This document shows, piece by piece, positions 23,122 to 29,969 of a stretch of 32,618 nt of DNA. A program made the translations under genes and the position numbers. Below the pieces are notes generated by a model, which did no database searches, had not been told where the DNA came from, and saw only the letters and a list, made by a program, of their open reading frames with translations. Origin of the DNA: Candidatus Rifleibacteriota bacterium (lineage in GTDB: Bacteria > Riflebacteria > Ozemobacteria > Ozemobacterales > Ozemobacteraceae); the NCBI GenBank assembly GCA_022704885.1, contig JAKJFO010000025.1, positions 1 through 32,618 on the forward strand, written 5' to 3'. Numbering within the stretch: position 1 is the first letter of the stretch; the number at the start of each line of letters is the position of its first letter.

Positions 23122-23687
23122 TCTTTTACGTAATCAGCACTCTGTGGTGTCTGATCGTTGAGATAAAGCTCGAATTCGCCTTCCAATGAGGTTTCTTCGT
23201 CATTGATGCGCAGAGTCCCAAGCTGTACAAAGCTGCCCGGATTCGGCTGGCTTCTGGTCAGAGTCATGTGGCCGATCGGCACAGGAAGCTTGAGTTTATC
23301 CTGCTTTTCATCTTTGCTGATCTCAAAGTCAGCCATGCGAAACAGATCTGCTGCAATTTTTCCTTCTTCGGCAGTGACAATTTTGAGAGCGTATTGATAT
23401 CCAGCCAGACCAAGGTAGCCGTCAGGCTGAGAGGCAGAATTACCCTTGCCGTCGTCGCTGCCTTTTTTGCTGCCAGATTCATATTCTATGCCAAGCTTGA
23501 CGGTCTTGAATTCTTTGCCTTTAAAAGCAAATCCCTGGGCAAACAAAGTGAGTACATTGTCTTTGGCGGCCCCGACCTTAGCGGTAGACGCATCCTGACA
23601 ACCGGCCGAACCGCACCCTGATTCGGCAAAGGCTGGTACAAGAACCACGCTGACAAGAATAACCAGCAGAATTACAAGTTTACGCAT
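23118..23687 (-). CDS. Secreted protein of unknown function
   Basis: 189 residues from the ATG at 23687, which places a clean signal peptide at the N-terminus (MRKLVILLVILV..., cleavage after AFA near residue 21). An upstream in-frame ATG at 23711 would bury it. The AGGGGG upstream fits the chosen start loosely. The mature N-terminus carries two cysteines in SGCGSAGCQ. A Gly/Ser/Lys-rich linker (GSKKGSDDGKGNS) then separates two beta-rich parts. No lipobox, catalytic motif or family is recognised. It converges on the second cyclase gene, overlapping it by four bases, and is likely periplasmic. Confidence 0.75.
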   Translation of the reverse strand: MRKLVILLVILVSVVLVPAFAESGCGSAGCQDASTAKVGAAKDNVLTLFAQGFAFKGKEFKTVKLGIEYESGSKKGSDDGKGNSASQPDGYLGLAGYQYALKIVTAEEGKIAADLFRMADFEISKDEKQDKLKLPVPIGHMTLTRSQPNPGSFVQLGTLRINDEETSLEGEFELYLNDQTPQSADYVKD

Positions 23688-23759
23688 TATTGTTGTTTCC
23701 CCCTGTAGCATTATCTAATATAATTCTATCAGACTTTACTTATTCGTGGTATTGAAAGC

Positions 23760-24476
23760 ATGTTGATTTTTTTAAAGCGAATGTCTCTACTGGTTGCCAT
23801 GGCAAGCCTTGTCTGGTGCAATTTGCCGGCTAATGCTTCGGGCTTTCACGACCTGATCAGAGAAGGCGAACTCGAGCAGGTTCGCGCCAGCCTGGCCCGT
23901 GACAGCGTTCTCGCCAATATGGCCGACGAAATCGGCATGTCGCCTTTGCATGTCGCTGTTATCAGTGGGAATTTGCGAATAGTCAACGTGTTGATCAATG
24001 CCGGGGCTGAGGTAAACGCGACCGATCATCTGAAAAGGCGCACTCCACTGCACTACGCCGCGTTTCACAATTACCCGAAAATTATGCTTTTTCTTCTCAG
24101 TCGTCGCGCTGACCACAGTATGGCCGACAGTGAAGGGAACCAGGCGCTGCATTTTGCTGCGGCAAATGGTTGTTACAGCACTGTCGATATTCTGCTGCAG
24201 CATCTCGCAAATCCTGACTGTCTCAACCAGAACTGGCAGACGCCGCTGCATCTGGCCGCTTATGCCGGCAGTCGCCGCGACCTTTTTCCCAGTGCCTCAG
24301 AAAATGAGAAGGATTATCTTGCTGTAACCAGACTGTTGCTTCTACAGGGCGCCACCCCAGGCATCAAAGACATCTGGCAGAACATCCCGGAAACCCTGGC
24401 CTGGCAGCACAGCAGGGGCAAAGAATTTGCCCGCAGTTTTACGCGCCTGATGAACGGCAAAGATCTGCGGCGCTGA
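23760..24476 (+). CDS. Secreted ankyrin-repeat protein
   Basis: 238 residues with a signal peptide (hydrophobic 9-20, cleavage near ANA-SG at 27). Ankyrin repeats fill the rest. Clear TPLH/SPLH-type starts occur at residues 61-64 (SPLHVAV), 95-98 (TPLHYAA), 129-133 (ALHFAA) and 161-164 (TPLHLAA), each with the following helix, plus less regular repeats at both ends. The fourth repeat holds an insertion (about 171-186). Ankyrin repeats bind other proteins, here probably in the periplasm; the partner is unknown. ATG codons at residues 1 and 8 both give a usable signal peptide. A hairpin follows the stop. Confidence 0.88.
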   Translation: MLIFLKRMSLLVAMASLVWCNLPANASGFHDLIREGELEQVRASLARDSVLANMADEIGMSPLHVAVISGNLRIVNVLINAGAEVNATDHLKRRTPLHYAAFHNYPKIMLFLLSRRADHSMADSEGNQALHFAAANGCYSTVDILLQHLANPDCLNQNWQTPLHLAAYAGSRRDLFPSASENEKDYLAVTRLLLLQGATPGIKDIWQNIPETLAWQHSRGKEFARSFTRLMNGKDLRR

Positions 24477-24479
24477 CAG

Positions 24480-24510
24480 GTTTTTCTGGTCAGTTCCCGG
24501 AAAAACTTTA
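24480..24510 (+). terminator. Terminator-like hairpin after the ankyrin gene
   Basis: GTTTTTCTGG (24480-24489) pairs with CCGGAAAAAC (24497-24506) over ten positions with one T-G wobble and a seven-base loop. It is followed by TTTA only, so the T-tract is short. It starts just after the stop codon. Confidence 0.45.
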
Positions 24511-24580
24511 CTTGCAGCCATGTTTTTTATTAAACTACAGCAGTTGAGTCGATCACAGTCAAGATCTGGCAGGTAATAAC

Positions 24581-26704
24581 ATGAACGAATTTGCAGAGGG
24601 CAACCCGGCAGCAGCTGCCGAAAACGGTCAGCAACCGGCTACAGAAAACTTTTCGGGCGGTAATGCTGTCGAAAAAATTGGCTTTTTTCAAAGTATCAAG
24701 CTCAGAGCATGGGCGGGCATCTTTCTGCTCACGCTGATTCCACTGCTTCTACTAGGCGGCTATGCCTTCAATGTGCTCGACGACATTACCAAAAACATTC
24801 TCATCGAAGGTAATATACAGGCGTTTCAGCAGGTCAAATACGAGGTCGACCAGTATGTCAGCGGTTATGATGAGCTTACCGGATTTCTCGCCCGAGATGT
24901 GCGACTGCAGAATCCCGACAGCCCGGAAGCTCGTCAGGCTCTGCAGCAGCTCGATCAGGCTTACGAATATGTTGAAAGAATTGTATTGTGCGGCGCTGAT
25001 GGCACCCTGCTGTCGCATTCAAAGCCCGACAGCGAAGCGATAACTGAACTGAGCGTTCCAGAAAAGCTTTTGTTCAACATGTCTGACCGCATCTTTTTTT
25101 CGCCAGAAGCTTTTCATGTAAAGGCCGCGATCGGTAATGAGCCTGACTCACCGCTGATCATCAGTACGATTTCTTTTCTTAAACTGCGCAAATCGCTGGA
25201 GGGAATCACTTTTGGCACAAATTTCCGCTATTTTCTGGTCACGCAGAATGGCGAAAACATACTGGAACAGCCTGATTTTCCCAAAGATCTGATTGCCGAA
25301 CTCATGGAAAAGCATTGCGGTGCCTACAACCTGCTGCCCGAAAAATCCGGGATATCTCCGCAGCTCGTAATTTCGCTGCCAATATTGCAATACGGCTTGC
25401 GCATCTTCGTTTTTCAGAATGCCGGTGATGTCTATGCGGTTGCGCGCTCGATCGGCAGCAAAACACTCAATTTCACTCTGCTTCTCTGTGCGATAGCCTT
25501 TATCATGGCGACCTATTTCAGCCATCGCATGACCAGTCCGGTCATTCAAATCGCGCGCAAAGCCAACGAAATGAGCGAAGGCAATCTGACCGCCAGAGTC
25601 GCAATCGACAGCAGCGATGAAATCGGCTTTCTCGCCCGCAGCTTCAACCACATGGGCGACCGTATTCACAAAAAGGTATTCGAGCTCAGCGCCATGTATC
25701 GCGTTACCCAGTTGATCAACACCTCTGCTACCTATCAGCAGGCACTCGATGGCTGTCTCGAACATCTCATCGAGATTTTCAGGGCACAGCGCGGTTCTAT
25801 CATGCTGCTCAATGAAGACAAAACAAAATTGCGCGTAGAAAGCTTTCGTCAGGCCGATAAGCCGGGTAGTGACAGCGAGCGAACTCCCAAAACCCGTCTT
25901 GAGCTCAAACTCGGCGAAGGTATCGCCGGCGAGGTGGCCGAAAGCGGGCAGGCGATTCTCTGCATGGACTGCAAAACCGACGAGCGGTTCAAGAACTATG
26001 ATGCACAAAACGATCTAAAATCGCCGGAAACCCTGATTTCAGTACCACTGACTGTACATGGCAATACCATGGGCGTCATCAATCTGACCGATCGTTCCAA
26101 CAGTCAGCCTTTCAGCCAGGAAGACCTCGATCTGCTGCTGGCCATAGCCAAGCAGATGGCGATGTCGATCGACAATGCCAGACTGCACGATCTTTCGATC
26201 AGCGACGGGCTGACCGAGCTTTACATCAGGCGCTTTTTCGAGATTCGTCTCGAAGACGAGATAAAACGTGCGCGGCGTTTCAGCTTTCCGCTGACTCTGG
26301 TCATGTTCGATGTCGATGATCTGGCGAAGGTTAAACAGGCCAAAGGTCGCAAAGCTGGCGACGTCGTTTTGTATGAGATTGCCCGTATACTCAAAGACTC
26401 GGTGCGCGCGACCGATATTCCGGCCCGGTTCGGCGAAGAAGAATTTGCCGTCATTCTGGCCCACACAACTGCCGATCAGGCGCTGATCTTTGCCGAGCGC
26501 CTGCGCGAACGCATCGCTGCCCAGAAGTTCGCTACCCCTGCCGGAGAGGTACAGGTCACAGTAAGCGTCGGCATTGGTGAATACGATTCTGGCATAGAGC
26601 GCCATTATCAGCTGGTAGAGCACACGCAGAAGGTTCTTGCCGAAAGCAGAGAAAAGGGGCAAAACCGCACAACCACATGGAAGAAGAAGGAGCCAGCAGC
26701 ATGA
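24581..26704 (+). CDS. Membrane sensor with HAMP, GAF and degenerate GGDEF domain
   Basis: 707 residues: a 40-residue polar N-terminus, TM1 (43-65), a periplasmic region with dCache-like sequence (YVERIVLCGADGTLLSHS), TM2 (about 297-315), HAMP, GAF (about 390-540) and a GGDEF-family domain (about 540-700). The GGDEF core deviates. The signature is GEEEF (618-622), with Glu for the second Gly. The metal Asp577 is kept, but the guanine-contacting Asn position is Lys585, the following Asp is Gln and the usual FK is LA. LTGLxNRR is LTELYIRR. Diguanylate cyclase activity is therefore doubtful; it may bind nucleotide or act by dimerisation only. The stop overlaps the next start as ATGA, coupling it to the TAXI protein. 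AGGT sits seven bases before the ATG. Confidence 0.85.
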   Translation: MNEFAEGNPAAAAENGQQPATENFSGGNAVEKIGFFQSIKLRAWAGIFLLTLIPLLLLGGYAFNVLDDITKNILIEGNIQAFQQVKYEVDQYVSGYDELTGFLARDVRLQNPDSPEARQALQQLDQAYEYVERIVLCGADGTLLSHSKPDSEAITELSVPEKLLFNMSDRIFFSPEAFHVKAAIGNEPDSPLIISTISFLKLRKSLEGITFGTNFRYFLVTQNGENILEQPDFPKDLIAELMEKHCGAYNLLPEKSGISPQLVISLPILQYGLRIFVFQNAGDVYAVARSIGSKTLNFTLLLCAIAFIMATYFSHRMTSPVIQIARKANEMSEGNLTARVAIDSSDEIGFLARSFNHMGDRIHKKVFELSAMYRVTQLINTSATYQQALDGCLEHLIEIFRAQRGSIMLLNEDKTKLRVESFRQADKPGSDSERTPKTRLELKLGEGIAGEVAESGQAILCMDCKTDERFKNYDAQNDLKSPETLISVPLTVHGNTMGVINLTDRSNSQPFSQEDLDLLLAIAKQMAMSIDNARLHDLSISDGLTELYIRRFFEIRLEDEIKRARRFSFPLTLVMFDVDDLAKVKQAKGRKAGDVVLYEIARILKDSVRATDIPARFGEEEFAVILAHTTADQALIFAERLRERIAAQKFATPAGEVQVTVSVGIGEYDSGIERHYQLVEHTQKVLAESREKGQNRTTTWKKKEPAA

Positions 26705-27669
26705 AAATTCGGAATACAGCTATTTTTATGATAGCAGCTCTTTTTTCTTGTGCATTTTTCAGTGCTTCTGCTGCCGATTACCGGGTAAAGCTGATCAAAA
26801 AATTCTATTCAATCGGCACCGCAACCATCAGTGGCACCTATTACCCTACCGGCAATTCAATCGCGCGGGCTCTCAGCACCAATTTGAAGGGAATTGTCGC
26901 TATTGCCGAACCCACAGCCGGTTCGCTTGCTAACATAGAATATCTGCGGCGCGGGCAGATCGATCTGGCTCTTCTGCAGAGCGATGTGGCCTGGCAGGCC
27001 GGCAACGCGACTGCTGACAACCGCTTCAGAGAGTTACGCATAATTGCATCGCTATATTCAGAAGTCATTCAGCTGGTTGTGCGTGATGACTCGAACATCA
27101 AAGAACTGAAAGATCTCAAGGGCTGTCGCATCGCGGTTGGCGAAAAAGACAGCGGCAGCGCTGCCAGCATCATACCGGTATTCAAAGCTGCCGGTTTTGA
27201 GGAAAGCGACTACACAATAGTTTACGAGCGCTTTACCCGGGCAACCGAATCGCTGATCGATGGTTATGTCGATGCTGTTTACTATGCCGGAGCCGTGCCG
27301 GCAGATGGCATCATGCGTCTGAATGCCAAGGTGCCGGTGAGACTGATCAGCATACCGACTGAGGTTCGCCAGAAGCTTCTGGCTGAGCATCCATATTTTA
27401 CCGCCGAAAACATTCTTGCCGGCTCTTATAAAAACCAGAAGGCCGATGTCACGACCATTGGCTTCAGAGCTCTTTTTGCTGGCACTGAGAGACTCTCGGC
27501 GAACGAGGTTTTTAACATTCTGCAGGCAATCTATGAAAATCCGGCAGCACAGGGTGACCTCAAACTTCGTAAGAGCGAGGCAACCAGAGGCGTTCAACCA
27601 GAAATGCTGCACGAAGGTGCGCGCCGTTTCTTTTCTGCCCCCGGCAACGCCGCCTCCCCGGCGAAATAG
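26701..27669 (+). CDS. TAXI-family periplasmic solute-binding protein
   Basis: 322 residues from the ATG at 26701, chosen because it lies in an ATGA overlap with the previous stop, has AAGGAG eight bases upstream and begins a clean signal peptide (cleavage at SASA-AD). The mature protein shows TAXI features: SIGTATISGTYYPTGNSIARAL at the N-terminus, SLANIEYLRRGQIDLALLQSD, then LKDLKGCRIAVGEKDSGS and a FFTAGA-like second lobe (VDAVYYAGAVP). TAXI proteins bind glutamate-like or dicarboxylate solutes for TRAP transporters. No TRAP permease genes are nearby. The coupling to the sensor suggests it delivers ligand to that protein's periplasmic domain, which is inference. Confidence 0.88.
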   Translation: MKIRNTAIFMIAALFSCAFFSASAADYRVKLIKKFYSIGTATISGTYYPTGNSIARALSTNLKGIVAIAEPTAGSLANIEYLRRGQIDLALLQSDVAWQAGNATADNRFRELRIIASLYSEVIQLVVRDDSNIKELKDLKGCRIAVGEKDSGSAASIIPVFKAAGFEESDYTIVYERFTRATESLIDGYVDAVYYAGAVPADGIMRLNAKVPVRLISIPTEVRQKLLAEHPYFTAENILAGSYKNQKADVTTIGFRALFAGTERLSANEVFNILQAIYENPAAQGDLKLRKSEATRGVQPEMLHEGARRFFSAPGNAASPAK

Positions 27670-27687
27670 TTTTTCCGACAGGCCGGT

Positions 27688-27716
27688 TTGGCAATTTGCT
27701 GATTTGTCAGTATAAT
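27688..27716 (+). promoter_or_regulatory. Promoter of the phospholipase D-like gene
   Basis: TTGGCA (27688-27693), 17 bases, then a perfect TATAAT (27711-27716). The ATG follows about 31 bases downstream. Confidence 0.72.
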
Positions 27717-27747
27717 TTATAAAAAATCTCTATCGGGCGGTGTACGT

Positions 27748-29811
27748 ATGAGTCTTAGCAAGACCAGATTCATGGCGATCATATTGGCGTTTATTGTGGG
27801 TCTGGGCTGCTTGAGTGCCAGCGCAGAAGATTCCAAGGCAGCTTTCGACCGTTATCAGTCGCTTTACAGGAACTATCAGGAAGCGGTAATGCGGCAGGCT
27901 AACAGCGCCACACTCGAACAGATGGCTGCCGAACTGCAGGCTGCCAGTCGTGATTATTACCGCTCAATCGGTGTCGAAGTCACTTTTGATGCCGAGAATC
28001 CCGGTGAACCAATTGTTGGCCAATCCGAACAATTTGTTGATTCGGCCGATTCCCGCGGTCCTGGTGTCGTGAAATCGGCTCTGCAAAGAAAGTATGAAGA
28101 AATCCTGGCAGCGCTTGGCAGCCCGAATCGCGAGAGCCGCTACGCCGAAATCCAGAAGCAGCTTGAAGATTTTTTAAACACCTGCAACGACGCCTCTCTA
28201 CAGAAAGAAGCAATTTTTCAGCTGTCAGAGGTCGTTTATGAGCGAACCAGAAGCATGGCAAAAGCACAGGAAGTCCTGCTCAACTATGCCAAAGCGACTG
28301 ACAATTCTGAATTTCGTCGCCAGGCAATGGCTCGCATAGTGGTTCTGAAAAAGAAGTCGATCGTTGCTCAGAAGCGTGAAGAATTCAAACAGATTCAGCA
28401 GAATACCATCAACAAGTGGGGCAAATACAGCAAAACTTCCTGGCTGGCGCTTCCGGTCAAGGTCTGGAGTCTGGGCGGTTATGCCGTAAATAATCTGCAA
28501 CGCCGGGCCAAAGGTCGCGAACTTGACAAGGCTCTGAAAGAATACGACAAAGCTGTGCTCGAAACCTACCCGGCCGGCTCTGCCGATGCGCTTACCCGTT
28601 CGACCTTGATTCCACTCAATACCGTCAGGGTTATGGTCAACGGTCGCACCAGCTTTCATTATCGCATCGAGCGGGCGAAGCAGGCGACTTCGAGCATCTA
28701 TTTCCAGACTCTGCTCTATCAGGACGACGAAACCGGCAACCGTATCGCCGATATTCTTATCGAAAAGGCGCAGAGCGGCGTCGATGTCAGGCTGATTCTC
28801 GATGACTTTTTCTCGTTCAACAAGAAGAGCGGCGTGATTCAGCGCCTGCGCAACGGCGGCGTGCAGGTCATGATCAACAATCCGATACTCAAAAATCTGC
28901 TCAAGGCCAACTTCAGATCTCATCAGAAGCTGTTCATCATCGACGAGAGTATCGCGATTGTCGGCGGCATGAACACCGGTGACGAGTATGCCAAAGGCGA
29001 AATCACCGAATACGGCTGGCGCGACACTGATGTCGAGCTGCAGGGGCCGATAGTAAGAGAGATTGTTGAGCTGTTCGAGCGCAACTGGGAAGACCTGACC
29101 CTGAAAAAGTGGAACGAAACCGGCGCTTTGAGCAAATACAAAAAGGCCAAAGAGATACTTACCGAATTTGCACCGCTCAAACATGTCGATAAGCTCATAC
29201 GTGGCCCGTTGCCCGTTTACTTTGAACAACCGCCGGTATATGACGACGTCAGCGCGCGTTTTGTAAAAACTGCGCCAATCACCGACAAGGACGACAACGT
29301 TCTCGATCTCTTTGAAATCTATCTAAACCGCGCCCGCAGCGAAGTGATTCTTGAAACCGGTTATTTCATACCGACAGAACGTCTGGTTAACGCTATCGCA
29401 GCGGCCCGCAGCCGCGGAGTTACCGTCAAGATCATCACCAACTCGCTTGAATCGAATAACCACCCTTACGGTGGGCTGGCAGGCCGCGCGACCTACGAAC
29501 CGGTGCTGCGCACCGGCGCCCGCATATTCGAGTGGCAGGGCGCCCAGACACTGCATTCGAAGGTCAGTCTGTTCGACAGCTTCGCGGTTACCATTGGTGC
29601 CTACAATATCAATTCTCGCAGTCACAGCTGCGACTCAGAAGATGTCATCGCACTGGAGGATCGCCGAGTCGCTCAGGCTTTTAGTTATGTTCTTAACAAA
29701 GACCTCAGCCGTTGCCGGGAAATCACCCTCGAAGAAGCCCGCAGCTGGGACAAAAACCTGATCACCAAAGCAAAAATGCAGTTTTTCAGCCTGTTCAAGT
29801 TCATGTTCTGA
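27748..29811 (+). CDS. Secreted phospholipase D-like protein with a helical N-terminal extension
   Basis: 687 residues. A signal peptide (cleavage near SASA-ED at 26) is followed by about 270 mostly helical residues rich in Gln, Ala, Lys and Glu, a TPR-like or coiled-coil region with no family recognised. The C-terminal 400 residues are a PLD superfamily domain with two complete HKD motifs: His392, Lys394, Asp399 (SHQKLFIIDE, then VGGMNTGDEY) and His603, Lys605, Asp610 (LHSKVSLFDS, then IGAYNINSRS). These resemble cardiolipin synthase-type enzymes, but typical ClsA membrane segments are absent and a Sec signal directs it to the periplasm. It may cleave or transfer phosphatidyl groups; the substrate is unproven. 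Confidence 0.88.
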   Translation: MSLSKTRFMAIILAFIVGLGCLSASAEDSKAAFDRYQSLYRNYQEAVMRQANSATLEQMAAELQAASRDYYRSIGVEVTFDAENPGEPIVGQSEQFVDSADSRGPGVVKSALQRKYEEILAALGSPNRESRYAEIQKQLEDFLNTCNDASLQKEAIFQLSEVVYERTRSMAKAQEVLLNYAKATDNSEFRRQAMARIVVLKKKSIVAQKREEFKQIQQNTINKWGKYSKTSWLALPVKVWSLGGYAVNNLQRRAKGRELDKALKEYDKAVLETYPAGSADALTRSTLIPLNTVRVMVNGRTSFHYRIERAKQATSSIYFQTLLYQDDETGNRIADILIEKAQSGVDVRLILDDFFSFNKKSGVIQRLRNGGVQVMINNPILKNLLKANFRSHQKLFIIDESIAIVGGMNTGDEYAKGEITEYGWRDTDVELQGPIVREIVELFERNWEDLTLKKWNETGALSKYKKAKEILTEFAPLKHVDKLIRGPLPVYFEQPPVYDDVSARFVKTAPITDKDDNVLDLFEIYLNRARSEVILETGYFIPTERLVNAIAAARSRGVTVKIITNSLESNNHPYGGLAGRATYEPVLRTGARIFEWQGAQTLHSKVSLFDSFAVTIGAYNINSRSHSCDSEDVIALEDRRVAQAFSYVLNKDLSRCREITLEEARSWDKNLITKAKMQFFSLFKFMF

Positions 29812-29909
29812 CTTTCTGAAAACAATCAGCTGGCTTTGCGGACTGACGCTTGAACAGTTCTGAGAGTTTGCCTCGGCAAATAGAGAAGGATTGCCGTCAG
29901 AATACAAAT

Positions 29910-29938
29910 TTGTCACAAACGGCCAGCAGTGTTATGAT
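29910..29938 (+). promoter_or_regulatory. Promoter of the large secreted protein gene
   Basis: TTGTCA (29910-29915), 17 bases, then TATGAT (29933-29938), about 31 bases before the ATG at 29970. One mismatch in each box. Confidence 0.68.
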
Positions 29939-29969
29939 GTTCAGGTAATAAACTAAAGAGAATAAGAGA

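Noticed and set aside
25148..26008. Minus-strand open frame of 286 codons opposite the GAF/HAMP region
   Set aside because: Shadow of the sensor gene, no independent start signal.
24581..26704. Calling this gene an active diguanylate cyclase
   Set aside because: The GEEEF signature and loss of the guanine-binding Asn make this unsafe; annotated as degenerate GGDEF instead.
28225..29229. Minus-strand open frame of 334 codons inside the PLD-like gene
   Set aside because: The sense strand carries two intact HKD motifs; the antisense frame has no family features.
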